From Deltaproteobacteria bacterium (GTDB lineage: Bacteria > Desulfobacterota > Desulfobaccia > Desulfobaccales > 0-14-0-80-60-11): a stretch of DNA of 43,290 nt. The position numbers and the translations under genes were made by a program. The notes beneath the pieces are model-generated. The model saw only the letters and a program-made list of their open reading frames with translations. It did no database searches and was not told the origin of the DNA. The stretch's first letter is position 1. Each line of letters begins with the position of its first letter. This document shows positions 25,137 through 33,247 of this stretch, piece after piece. The DNA is taken from NCBI GenBank assembly GCA_023381945.1, contig JAMCQY010000035.1, positions 1 to 43,290 of the forward strand, given 5' to 3'.

Positions 25137-26297
25137 TTACTGCTTACTACTTGCAATAACCGGCCGCAACTGTGCCGCAATAATCTTGGCCGCCAATTTA
25201 GACCCGGCGTCATTAAAATGCACCATATCATACAGGTGTTCCTTATCCGGCGGCACCTCATTGGCCAGGTCGATGACCATAACCCCGTTTTTCCGCCCCA
25301 CCTGGCGGATGGTGTCGTTGAACAGGTCGTACACCGTCTTAAAGTCCTGGTAGGAAACGCCGGTGTCCTGGCTGTACTGGCCGATGTAGGCCGCCACCAC
25401 CGGATCGGGCTTAGCCGTGATGCGGTTGCCCTGGGTCATCAATACCGGGGTGATCCCCCGGTCCCGGCAGATATCGATGAGCATTTGCAGATTCATGGCA
25501 AATTCCCGGGCCATGCCGGCCCCGTCCAGCGTCAGCCTTTGTTTATGGGCCTTGGCAAACTCGTCTTCCTCGTGCGGCGAGAGGGTCTTGGTAAAATTTC
25601 GCCAGGCCTCATTGAGATTGGGAATCAGCATCTCCTTCAGCATCTTCCCCGCCAGTTTGCTTTTCACCAAGGTTTCCATGGGCGCCCGGACGTTGTTTTT
25701 GTTCCAGTAGGTTTTCTTATACAGCAGGGTGCTCAGGTCGTTGATGTTCTCCATGAACACCACCACCCGGGGATGCAAGGGGATCACCTTGTTTACCAGC
25801 AGGTCAATGGCGTGCAGGCTGTTGTTCCCCGACAGGCCCCCATTATACGAATTAATCCTTTTGCCGGTCTCTTTTTCCAATAAGACGCCCGCCAGATAAG
25901 GAAAGCGGTTCAGTTCATCCATGAACATGCATTCCGTCGTCGAGCCCCCCAGGAAAACCATGCTCAGGTCCGGGTCGGCATATTTTCGAGAGGGCTTGAT
26001 GAAACCGTTCTCATCGATATCCACCTTATAGGTCTTGGTGAAGACGTTATCGGTAAAGGCGAGGTGATTTTTGGGGAACTTTAGCCGCATCTGCCGCCCG
26101 GGCCGTTGCTCCCTGAGCTTGATGTAGCGCCGTTCAGTCTCGGCTTCCAGGACGATGCCGCGCCGGTGGTTGATGAACCCCAGAAGCCGTTCGGCTCCGA
26201 GCACTATGACCAAAAGAAAGATCAACACCACCCCGGCCAGGGTCTTCTTGGGATTCCGTTGGAACCAACTGTCTGTCATAGACTGGGTTTTTTCCAT
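25137..26297 (-). CDS. Membrane-anchored SGNH/GDSL hydrolase family protein
   Basis: A 386-residue protein with an N-terminal membrane anchor (about 18-40: TLAGVVLIFLLVIVLGAERL) and an extracytoplasmic SGNH domain. Block I is MVFLGGSTTECMF (Ser nucleophile), block II GGLSGNNSLHAID (Gly), block III FMENINDLS (Asn) and block V YDMVHFNDAGSKLAA (Asp-x2-His). These enzymes often de-acetylate or transfer acyl groups on exopolysaccharides. Proteins of this type are commonly found next to SxtJ/DUF5989/carbamoyltransferase genes; here the O-methyltransferase and haloperoxidase genes lie between. The terminal SSKQ and stop lie against a GCAGTAAGCAGT-type tract. ATG 26297 was kept; ATG 26276 is possible. 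Confidence 0.83.
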   Translation of the reverse strand: MEKTQSMTDSWFQRNPKKTLAGVVLIFLLVIVLGAERLLGFINHRRGIVLEAETERRYIKLREQRPGRQMRLKFPKNHLAFTDNVFTKTYKVDIDENGFIKPSRKYADPDLSMVFLGGSTTECMFMDELNRFPYLAGVLLEKETGKRINSYNGGLSGNNSLHAIDLLVNKVIPLHPRVVVFMENINDLSTLLYKKTYWNKNNVRAPMETLVKSKLAGKMLKEMLIPNLNEAWRNFTKTLSPHEEDEFAKAHKQRLTLDGAGMAREFAMNLQMLIDICRDRGITPVLMTQGNRITAKPDPVVAAYIGQYSQDTGVSYQDFKTVYDLFNDTIRQVGRKNGVMVIDLANEVPPDKEHLYDMVHFNDAGSKLAAKIIAAQLRPVIASSKQ

Positions 26298-26348
26298 TAT
26301 TATTTGCGCCTTGCCGCCTTTGCGTCTCTCCCTGAAATATTATTCTTC

Positions 26349-26376
26349 ATTACCAGATTTTTCATTATCTGGTAAT
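26349..26376. promoter_or_regulatory. Perfect 10-bp inverted repeat between divergent SGNH and flippase genes
   Basis: ATTACCAGAT (26349-26358) and ATCTGGTAAT (26367-26376) around an 8-nt loop. A TATGAT hexamer (26378-26383) follows directly and could be the flippase -10. The position between two divergent genes suits a regulator-binding site, or a hairpin of an SGNH leader. Confidence 0.5.
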
Positions 26377-26449
26377 ATATGATAATGTACCGGCTTTGCC
26401 GGGATCCAATCAATGATGCCAGACAACCCAAACCCTGACTCCGAACCTG

Positions 26450-27862
26450 ATGTCCGCCTCCAGTCCTGACCAGCCCGGCCGTTACCGCATTCTCCAGAAA
26501 TTCGCCTATCTGATCAGCGCCCGTGGAGTCCGGGGCGTCCTGGAGGCCGTCTTTCTCCTCTACCTGGCCCGGCACAGCACTACTACTTTCGGCGAATTCA
26601 CCCTGGCCCTGGGATTGGGCAGCATCCTCCTGACGGTATCGGAGTTCGGTCTCAATGTGCCGCTGGTGACCCTCCTGGCCCGGAAGGACCGGCAACCGGG
26701 GGAAGCCCTGGGTCAGGTCGCCCTCCTGAAAGGGCTGCTGCTGGCCCTGGCTGCCCTGGGTGCCTTAGTCTTCCTGGAAATGCAGGGCTATTCCCCGCCC
26801 CTGCGCCGGCTCATGCTGCTGCTGGCTTTGGCGGTGGCCCTGGACGCCCTGTCCAAAACCTTCTTCGTGGCCCTGCAGGTGCAGGGCCGCCAGGATCTCC
26901 AAGGCACGCTCTGCGCCCTGGCCGCCGCCTTCGGGTTCGGATACGGCCTCCTGGCGCTGGTTTTAGGAGCCCCGCCCCTGGCCGTGGCTGCCTATAAGCT
27001 CATCGAGAGCCTGATAAACCTGGTTGGCGGCCTTTGGCTGGCCCTGTCCCAGCAGCAATTCCGTCCCGTCTGGCCGCCCGTCAGGCGGCTGTGGCGCACC
27101 CTGCGTCTGGGGGCCGTCTTCGGCCTCATCGAAGTGACCGCCATCACTTATAACAAGGCTAATATCTTTTTCCTGCAACGCTACGCCGGAGCCGACGCCG
27201 TGGCCCAATACGGCGCCGCCTGGGGGTTGGTGGACGGCGTTTCCAGCCAGGTTTCCAGTCTGCTGCTCCAGGCCATCCTCTATCCGCTGTTTGTCCAGCT
27301 CTGGGAGAAGGACCGGGATCAGATGCCCCGCCTGGCCCAAAATACCGCCCGCTGGCTCATGGCCGGGGCTCTGGTGGCCATGTTCTTTCTGTTCCTGGAG
27401 AGCGACCGCCTGATCCCGCTGCTGGTCGGACCCCGTTATCCTGAGGCGATCTGGCTCCAGAAAGTGTTGGTGGTCACGGTGGCCTTTGCCTTCCTCCACA
27501 ACCTGGCGGCCTTCCTGATGATCAGTATGGGTTTGGCCCGGCAGCTCCTGATTTTTTACTTGATCGGGCTGGCCGTCAATCTCCTCTGGTGCTCGCTGGT
27601 CATCCCAGCAAAGCCGCTCCTGGGCTCGGCCCTGGCCATGGTGGTCACCAAGGGCGGGGTGGCGGCCCTTACCGTGGGCTTCTGTCAATGGCGCCTGGGC
27701 CTGCTGCCGAAAAAACCTTTTCTGCATCTGGCTGAGGCGGCCCTGACCGGCGTTGTCTTTTATCTCCTGACGATTGCCCACCTGCCCCGGGAAGTGGCCG
27801 AAGCCCTGGCCCTGGCTCCCATCTTGGTTCTAGCCTTTTATTGGTGGCGCTCGGAGAGGTAA
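26450..27862 (+). CDS. Oligosaccharide flippase (Wzx/MATE-like polysaccharide exporter)
   Basis: A 470-residue polytopic inner membrane protein with about 12-14 hydrophobic segments, starting with the amphipathic YRILQKFAYLISARGVRGVL typical of polysaccharide translocases (PST family). It would flip lipid-linked repeat units to the periplasm. Features include EVTAITYNKANIFFLQRYAGADAVAQYGAAWGL, the characteristic mid-protein segment, and the paired helices near the C-terminus. The start ATG 26450 lacks an obvious SD. It lies within a group of surface-glycan genes with glycosyltransferases on both strands. Substrate unknown. Confidence 0.88.
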   Translation: MSASSPDQPGRYRILQKFAYLISARGVRGVLEAVFLLYLARHSTTTFGEFTLALGLGSILLTVSEFGLNVPLVTLLARKDRQPGEALGQVALLKGLLLALAALGALVFLEMQGYSPPLRRLMLLLALAVALDALSKTFFVALQVQGRQDLQGTLCALAAAFGFGYGLLALVLGAPPLAVAAYKLIESLINLVGGLWLALSQQQFRPVWPPVRRLWRTLRLGAVFGLIEVTAITYNKANIFFLQRYAGADAVAQYGAAWGLVDGVSSQVSSLLLQAILYPLFVQLWEKDRDQMPRLAQNTARWLMAGALVAMFFLFLESDRLIPLLVGPRYPEAIWLQKVLVVTVAFAFLHNLAAFLMISMGLARQLLIFYLIGLAVNLLWCSLVIPAKPLLGSALAMVVTKGGVAALTVGFCQWRLGLLPKKPFLHLAEAALTGVVFYLLTIAHLPREVAEALALAPILVLAFYWWRSER

Positions 27863-27880
27863 GTTACCAGTTGCCAGTTG

Positions 27881-28008
27881 AGAATCTCTGCGAAAATCCC
27901 TTCCGACAGGCCAGAAGGTCTCATTAAACACATTATAATGGAGAGCAGACACCCTCGCCTGCGATATACAGCCGGGGGCGGCTGTTCTCCATGGTTTTCG
28001 CGATTTCT
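27881..28008. mobile_element. 128-bp MITE-like element, copy 2
   Basis: Aligns end to end, without length difference, with 18502-18629: shared CTCTGCGAAA, CCAGAAGGTC, CATTAAACACA, ATGGAGAGCAG, CCCTCGCCTGC, GGGCGGCTGTTCTCCATG. The right terminus (TTTTCGCGATTTCT) has diverged, so the inverted repeat is now imperfect, implying an older or decaying insertion. Confidence 0.7.
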
Positions 28009-28056
28009 CCAGATTTATACCCGTTCCCAAAAGTTCTTTCCTCTGGAGCAAAATCT

Positions 28057-28149
28057 AAATCCCCCCTACCCCTCCTTTTTCAAAGGGGGGAACTTAGCGG
28101 AATTGCTTTGAAAGTCCCCCTTTGAAAAAGGGGGATTTAGGGGGATTTA
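28057..28149. repeat. AAATCCCCC/GGGGGATTT palindromic element, copy 4
   Basis: AAATCCCCCCTACCCCTCC, AAAGGGGGGAACTTAGCGGA, AAGTCCCCCTTTG, AAAAAGGGGGATTTAGGGGG. The longest copy; its right two thirds match copy 2 closely. Confidence 0.75.
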
Positions 28150-28251
28150 AAAAATCAACAATCTGAAAGAATTTTTGGCAAACGCCATATCAGGGCGGCC
28201 TGTGGCCGCCGTTTCTATTAAGCGTAGGCTGGCACGGTCCGCCCTATTCTA

Positions 28252-29418
28252 TCACTGCTCACTGCTCACTATCTTCACCACTCTGCCTCGCCAACCCACC
28301 CGGTAGACTATCCCCCGCCACCGCATCTCCATGGTAAACAGGGTCTTTAGAAAGCACCAACCGGCCATAATCATGGCCGCAAAGTAGGCCGGCAGCCATC
28401 TCATCCGCGGGCCGGGATCAGGGTGATAGGCCCGCAAGGCGAGGCCCAGCCCCGCGAGCCCTCCCAAAAACAGCGCTCCGGCCAGGGCCGGGCCCACGGC
28501 AGACGCCCCCAAGGGCAGCAACACCAGGCGCATCCCGGCCAGGACCACCAGGGCCGCGACCAGGTTTACCAATAAGCCCCCAGCCAGCCAGGTGGCCGGC
28601 ATGCAAAATTTCAGATAGAGCCATTGCCGGACCAGCCAATCTTGCCAGCCCGCCAGGCTTTCGTCATTAACCATGGTATGGAGGCTGGCCCCCCGGGGGA
28701 TGCCCACCTGTACACCGGCCTGAACCAGCTGGGCCGCCAGGGAAACGTCGTCCACGATATTCTCACGCCAGAGCCGGGCTACCTCAAGATTTTCAAACAG
28801 GCTCCGGTGGATGGCGGTGGCGCCGCCCCAGGGCTGGTTCAGACGGCGAAATCCCTTGGTCAGGTACAGGGCCAGGACCGTGACGGCCCGGCCCAGGGCA
28901 ATGATCCGCGGCTCTATCGCGATGAGGTGGTGAAAACCGCTGCTGACTTGCGCCTTTCCTGCGGCGATCGGCGCCACCAATTCCTTGAGCCAGGTGGCCT
29001 GCGCCTCCTGGTTGCTGTCGCAAAAGACCAGGACCTCGGGAGTCCGGCCTACCAAATTCACCGCGGCCAGCAAATTCTGATTCTTCTGCCCGCACCCTCT
29101 TGCCGGACCGGCGAGCACCTGCCGGGACCCGGAAAATTTTGGCAGGAGCGACCGGATGACCGCGGTGGCCGGGTCCGCGGCGTCCCGGGTGGTAAACACC
29201 ACCTGGTAATCAGGGTAATCCTGGCTGAGCAGTCTTCGCAGCCGCTCCTCCAACCCCGCAGCCGCCCCGGTCACCGGCACCAGCACCGCCACCTGCGGCC
29301 ACGGCCCGGCAAGCTCACCAACTTCCGCCCGCAATGGCCGACCGCCCACAAAAATCAAGGCCGCGAGCACCAGCAGCACCAGGATCATGGCGGCCAAAAT
29401 TAATCCTTCCATCGCCAA
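28252..29418 (-). CDS. Membrane glycosyltransferase family 2/21 (ceramide glucosyltransferase-like)
   Basis: A 388-residue integral membrane GT. One N-terminal membrane helix (about 5-25), a GT-A domain with VAVLVPVTG, TRDAADP (first Asp), FCDSNQEA (DxN metal motif), NIVDDVSLA (catalytic Asp region) and VRQWLYLKF (a variant of the (Q/R)xxRW motif), then three or four C-terminal helices. This is the layout of GT21/HpnI-type enzymes, which glycosylate lipid acceptors such as ceramide or phosphatidyl groups. The putative sphingolipid-type gene at 41241 makes a sphingoid acceptor conceivable but unproven. The last residues (SSEQ) and stop come from a GAGCAGTGAGCAGTGA repeat. Confidence 0.83.
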   Translation of the reverse strand: MAMEGLILAAMILVLLVLAALIFVGGRPLRAEVGELAGPWPQVAVLVPVTGAAAGLEERLRRLLSQDYPDYQVVFTTRDAADPATAVIRSLLPKFSGSRQVLAGPARGCGQKNQNLLAAVNLVGRTPEVLVFCDSNQEAQATWLKELVAPIAAGKAQVSSGFHHLIAIEPRIIALGRAVTVLALYLTKGFRRLNQPWGGATAIHRSLFENLEVARLWRENIVDDVSLAAQLVQAGVQVGIPRGASLHTMVNDESLAGWQDWLVRQWLYLKFCMPATWLAGGLLVNLVAALVVLAGMRLVLLPLGASAVGPALAGALFLGGLAGLGLALRAYHPDPGPRMRWLPAYFAAMIMAGWCFLKTLFTMEMRWRGIVYRVGWRGRVVKIVSSEQ

Positions 29419-29435
29419 TTAAGTCACTTTCTTCA

Positions 29436-29505
29436 TTTTGGTGGCATAGCCTTTCCAGGCTGTGTCGAAAATTCCGCACTGGCTAGAAAGCCAGTGCCAC
29501 CAAAA
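29436..29505. repeat. TTTTGGTGGCA...TGCCACCAAAA palindrome
   Basis: Terminal arms TTTTGGTGGCA and TGCCACCAAAA are perfect; inside, TAGCCTTTCCAGGCT and CTGGCTAGAAAGCCAG form further hairpins. It is located in the divergent gap between the GT21-like and MJ1255-like genes. Confidence 0.6.
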
Positions 29506-29572
29506 TCGCCTTAGTATTTAGCCGGCCGCTGATAGCTGACCGCTGAAAAGCTGACTGCTAACTGCTCCCCTA

Positions 29573-29601
29573 TTGACCTCTCGCCCCGCCTGGTTTACAT
29601 T
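29573..29601 (+). promoter_or_regulatory. Predicted promoter giving a near-leaderless transcript
   Basis: TTGACC (29573-29578), 17-bp spacer, TACATT (29596-29601). The expected start of transcription (about 29608) is ~4 nt before ATG 29612, which has no Shine-Dalgarno sequence. Confidence 0.45.
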
Positions 29602-29611
29602 CCCTGACCAT

Positions 29612-30673
29612 ATGGCCAAAATTCTTTACGGCGTCCACGGCACCGGCCACGGCCACGCGGTCCGCTCCCTCACCCTGGCCCGGCACTTCGCAGCCCTCGG
29701 TCACGAGTTCCTCTTCGTCAGCCACGGCACCGCGGCTGACATCCTGCGCCCCGAATTCCCCATGGAGGATATCCCCAATCCCGCCACTCCCATCCGGGGC
29801 CACAAAGTCGCCCTGGCCGCCACCATTTACTCCAACCTGTCGGTGCGCAGCCGTTCCAAGACTTACATTAATCAAATCTTGCGGATCATGGACCGCTTCC
29901 AGCCCGACGTCACCATGAGCGACTACGAGTATTTCGTACCCCGGGCCGCCCGCAGGGTTGGCCTGCCCTGCCTGTCGGTGGACCATCAGCACGTCATCAC
30001 CGCCTGCCGCCATCCGGTCCCCTGGGCCCAATATCCCGCTTACCTTTCCACCGCCTGGGCAGTCAAAACTTTTTTCAGCCAGGCCAGCGACCACCTGGTG
30101 ATCTCCTTTTTCCGGCCGCAGGTCGAGCCTGCGGTCAGGGCCAAAATCCTGCCGCCCCTGCTGCGGGAGACGGTGCTCCAGCGCACTCCCTCAGAGGGCG
30201 GCCACGTCGTGGCCTACCAGGGATATACCACCTTCAAGCGCTTTTTACCATTCCTGCGGGCCATCCCCTCCAGGGTCATGGTCTATGGCTTCGACGCGGT
30301 TGGCACTGAAGGCAACCTGCACTTCAAGAAAAATTCCGAAAACGCCTTCCTGGATGATCTCGCCTCCTGCCGCTACGTGGTCTGCGGCGGCAGCCACACC
30401 CTCCTTTCCGAGGCCCTCTACTACGGCAAGCCGGTGATTTCCTTCCCCATCCAGGGCGCATTCGAGCAGTTCCTCAACGCCTTCTATCTGGAGCGCCTGG
30501 GTTTTGGCCGCTATTTCACCGGGCTTAACCCCGATCCTGCCATTATCCCCGCCTTTGAAACCAGTCTGGCGGATTATCAAAGGAACCTCAGCCAGGAGGC
30601 CTTCTGCGGCAACCAGGAAATCTTCGCCCTGGTGGAGCAATTCATCCGGGAGAAGAGACTCAGTTATCAGTAA
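29612..30673 (+). CDS. Glycosyltransferase of the MJ1255/VC2487 family
   Basis: A 353-residue GT-B-fold protein related to MurG-like transferases: N-terminal ILYGVHGTGHGHAVRSLTLAR (the GxGHxxR nucleotide-sugar motif) and a C-terminal donor site YVVCGGSHTLLSEALYYGKPVISFPIQG followed by EQFLNAFYLERLGFGR. It probably transfers a sugar in surface polysaccharide assembly; donor and acceptor unknown. ATG 29612 begins at the conserved N-terminal strand; the frame is open to 29573 (a TTG inside the predicted -35). The terminal SYQ and stop (TATCAGTAATCAG) come from the repeat at 30661-30732. Confidence 0.82.
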   Translation: MAKILYGVHGTGHGHAVRSLTLARHFAALGHEFLFVSHGTAADILRPEFPMEDIPNPATPIRGHKVALAATIYSNLSVRSRSKTYINQILRIMDRFQPDVTMSDYEYFVPRAARRVGLPCLSVDHQHVITACRHPVPWAQYPAYLSTAWAVKTFFSQASDHLVISFFRPQVEPAVRAKILPPLLRETVLQRTPSEGGHVVAYQGYTTFKRFLPFLRAIPSRVMVYGFDAVGTEGNLHFKKNSENAFLDDLASCRYVVCGGSHTLLSEALYYGKPVISFPIQGAFEQFLNAFYLERLGFGRYFTGLNPDPAIIPAFETSLADYQRNLSQEAFCGNQEIFALVEQFIREKRLSYQ

Positions 30674-30732
30674 TCAGTGATCGGTAAGGAAAAAAGTTCT
30701 AAATTATTAACTGATTACTGATCACTGATTAC
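30661..30732. repeat. CAGT-type tract with a 13-bp perfect inverted repeat at a convergent junction
   Basis: GTAATCAGTGATC (30670-30682) is the exact reverse complement of GATCACTGATTAC (30720-30732). The tract contains the MJ1255-like gene stop and fills the 64-bp gap to the opposing GT4; it may work as a bidirectional terminator. Confidence 0.65.
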
Positions 30733-30737
30733 GTTAT

Positions 30738-31985
30738 TTAAACCGCCAGCCGCTCAAATAATCCTTTTAACTCACTGTAATTCCTCACCGAATCAAACTC
30801 CCTCACCACCAGTTCCCGCCCCGCCAGGGCCCGGCGCCGGGCTTCGGCCTGATCGAAGCAAGCCTCCCGCACTGCCCCGGCCAATGCTTCCGGGTCCGCA
30901 GGCTTCACCAGCCACCCGGTCTCCGGCGGCCGGAAGACTTCGGGCAGGCCGGAAACTTCCGTCGCCACCACCGGCACCTCATGAATCAGGGCCTCCAGCA
31001 CCACATTAGGGATGCCGTCCCGGTCGCCGGAAGGCGTAATAAGGCTCGGCATGACGAAGAGGTCGGCGCACCTAAGCAGCCGGGGGACCTCCCGGTGGGG
31101 CACGAATCCTGGCAGGTTTACCTTATCTCGCAAGCCGTACTGTTTAATTAGCTGCTGAAGTTTATGCCGCTCCGGCCCGTCTCCGGCCAGCGTCAGGTGA
31201 AAAGCAAAGCCCTCCCGGTCCAGACGGCGGCAGGCCGCCAGGAGAATGTCATAACCCTTCTTGGGCACCAGGCGGCCCAGGGCCAGGAGCCGGATGGGCG
31301 GCTGCCAGGTCCGCTCCGGGGACGGCTGCGGCGTCAGGGAGACCCCGTTGTAAATATTGACGATTTTCGCCGCCTCCCGGGGAGCCAATTCCTTCAGATA
31401 GCGTTCATTGGCCCGGGTATTGGTGCGTACCAGGCCGGCCGCGGCCAGCTTCTCCATCAGCGCCCCGTCCGGAGGATGCAGGTCCCGGGCCCGGGCGCTG
31501 AAGCTGAAAGGGATGCCGGAAAGATGCGAGGCCACCCAGGCCGCGGTGGCCGGACCGTCGGCCCACGGGGCGTGGATATGGCGGATGCCGTCGGCTTGAA
31601 ATAGTTTGGCTAAATGCACCCCGGACAAAACGGCCCAAACCGCCTCCCCGGCGGTTTCCAGGCTGCGCCAACGGCGCAGCAGCACCCGCCGCAAAAATCG
31701 GCCGGTTTCGGGAACCCGCTCCCTCCCAAGATGCCCTAAATCTTTGCATAGCTTGACTGAGGCCGGCAGGCCGAGATGTCTGACCGGCGCCAAAATCTGG
31801 GCCATGCCGGCAGTCCGGGCCGGCGGCCGCGGCCCGTAAAGGGTATAGACCCGGACATCCAGACCCAGCCGGACCAGGGTGTTGACCTCCTCCAGGACAA
31901 AGGTCTGGGAGGGCTCCGGGAACCAGAGCAGGATGTAGGCCACCCGCGGGCCGGCTATCTGTCTAGCTTCGTCTTTGGTGTTCAA
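30738..31985 (-). CDS. Glycosyltransferase family 4 (WcaL/colanic acid-type)
   Basis: A 415-residue GT-B enzyme. The N-terminal VAYILLWFPEPSQTFVLEEV is the hallmark of WcaL/AmsK-type transferases; then HIHAPWADGPATAAW, the inter-domain IVNIYNGVSL, LLALGRLVPKKGYDILL and the donor-site GIPNVVLEALIHEVPVVATE with SGLPEV. Likely extends an exopolysaccharide or O-antigen repeat unit on the cytoplasmic side. A second GT4 lies upstream on the same strand (32071-33183), 85 bp away. ATG 31985 precedes the conserved segment by 15 residues. Confidence 0.87.
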   Translation of the reverse strand: MNTKDEARQIAGPRVAYILLWFPEPSQTFVLEEVNTLVRLGLDVRVYTLYGPRPPARTAGMAQILAPVRHLGLPASVKLCKDLGHLGRERVPETGRFLRRVLLRRWRSLETAGEAVWAVLSGVHLAKLFQADGIRHIHAPWADGPATAAWVASHLSGIPFSFSARARDLHPPDGALMEKLAAAGLVRTNTRANERYLKELAPREAAKIVNIYNGVSLTPQPSPERTWQPPIRLLALGRLVPKKGYDILLAACRRLDREGFAFHLTLAGDGPERHKLQQLIKQYGLRDKVNLPGFVPHREVPRLLRCADLFVMPSLITPSGDRDGIPNVVLEALIHEVPVVATEVSGLPEVFRPPETGWLVKPADPEALAGAVREACFDQAEARRRALAGRELVVREFDSVRNYSELKGLFERLAV

Positions 31986-32070
31986 GTTTGCTTAGATTTC
32001 TGGTGGAGCGGCCGCCCCTGGCCGCCCGTAAGCTTGGCGGGCGGGGACGCCCGCCTCCTGACCTGCCCTT

Positions 32071-33183
32071 TTATAAACAAGCCCGAAAGACTTCTTCGTA
32101 ACGGCTCACCATGGCTTGCATGGAAAAATCCCGCACCACCCGTTGGCGGGCGGCCTGGCCGAACTCCCGGCGCTGCTCCGGATTTGCCAGCAGCCTTCTC
32201 AGGGCCGCGGCCAGGGACGCCGGTTCCGAAGGCGGCGCTAGCCAACCGGTTCGCCCCGGCCTCACCATCTCCGGCACGCCCCCCACCGCGGTGGCCGCCA
32301 CCGGCAGACCCGCGGCCATGGCCTCCAGGACTACGTTGGGCAGCGCCTCGGTGCGGGAACTCAAGGCCAGCAGGGCGGACTTATGCAGCAAGGGCCGCAG
32401 GTCCGCCTGGGGCGGGATAAACTGGCAGGCATTTGCCGGCAGGAGTTCCCCTGCCAAACGCTGCAAACTATCCTGTAGAGGCCCCTCGCCCACCAGCCAT
32501 AACTGTGCCTTGGGGAAATCCGGAGCCACTTCGGCAAAGGCCCGGATCAGGGTGCCCAAGTCTTTATCCGGCACCATCCGGGCCACTGACAGCACCACTT
32601 CAGAGTAAAGCGCCGCTTCCGGGGCCGGCTGGAAATAATCCGTATCCACCCCGTTGGGAATGACGCTTAGCCTAGCTTCTGGCACGCCGCAGCGCCGGAC
32701 AAGCGCCATTTTTAACGCGGCGCTGTTGCAGACGATATGCCGGGGCAAATGCCACAGCCAGCGCTCGTGCTGCCGCTCAGGCGCCCCGCCGCCCCGGCAG
32801 TTGCCCACAATGGCCGGCCCCCGGGCGAGGCGGCCCAGGATGCGGCCCCAAATATTGGGCACCACCGTGAAGGGCACCAGCAGATCAACCTCACGCCGGC
32901 GCAACCGCCGCCAGAGATTCCACAGGGCTCCGGAGCCCACTTGCTCCTTCTGCGCCAGCCAGGTGAGCGGCACCTCCCAATTCCTAGCCTGCTGGACCAG
33001 GTCATCGCCGGCGGCCATTAGCCAGATTTCCGGCCGGAACCTGGCAGGGTCCAATCGCCGGGCCAATTCCAGGGCCTGGCGCTGCGTGCCGCCAAATTTC
33101 AAATCTTGGAGGAGAAAGACGACCCGGGCCGGGCTATCCCGGCCGGGATTATGACTGGGCGCGGTATTTATCGAGCGGTCCAA
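32071..33183 (-). CDS. Glycosyltransferase family 4
   Basis: A 370-residue GT-B transferase: VVFLLQDLKFGGTQRQALELARRL (N-terminal strand with Gly-rich acceptor loop), IPNGVDTDYFQP, VLSVARMVPDKDLGTLIRAF and the EX7E motif in ALPNVVLEAMAAGLPVAATAVGGVPEMV. It is in line with the radical SAM gene (64 bp upstream on the minus strand) and the WcaL-like GT4 downstream, so the three are probably co-transcribed. Donor and acceptor not predictable. The 33184-33247 gap contains GCGCCTTTGCGCCTTTGCG, a short direct repeat. Confidence 0.87.
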   Translation of the reverse strand: MDRSINTAPSHNPGRDSPARVVFLLQDLKFGGTQRQALELARRLDPARFRPEIWLMAAGDDLVQQARNWEVPLTWLAQKEQVGSGALWNLWRRLRRREVDLLVPFTVVPNIWGRILGRLARGPAIVGNCRGGGAPERQHERWLWHLPRHIVCNSAALKMALVRRCGVPEARLSVIPNGVDTDYFQPAPEAALYSEVVLSVARMVPDKDLGTLIRAFAEVAPDFPKAQLWLVGEGPLQDSLQRLAGELLPANACQFIPPQADLRPLLHKSALLALSSRTEALPNVVLEAMAAGLPVAATAVGGVPEMVRPGRTGWLAPPSEPASLAAALRRLLANPEQRREFGQAARQRVVRDFSMQAMVSRYEEVFRACL

Positions 33184-33247
33184 TTAGAAAAAGGAGTTCG
33201 AGTTTTGGTTTTTGATTTCTTGCGCCTTTGCGCCTTTGCGTGAGATA

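Larger units (their letters stand above)
27863..28251. other. Convergent intergenic region made of repeats
   Basis: No gene seen. After a short CCAGTTGCCAGTTG tract come the 128-bp element copy 2 (27881-28008), the AAATCCCCC element copy 4 (28057-28149), a GGCGGCC/GGCCGCC hairpin (28194-28211) and a CACTGCTCACTGCTCACT tract supplying the stop of the next gene. Confidence 0.65.

Noticed and set aside
26963..27781. 272-codon minus-strand open frame
   Set aside because: Antisense of the flippase; rich in Gln/Gly/His with no domain.
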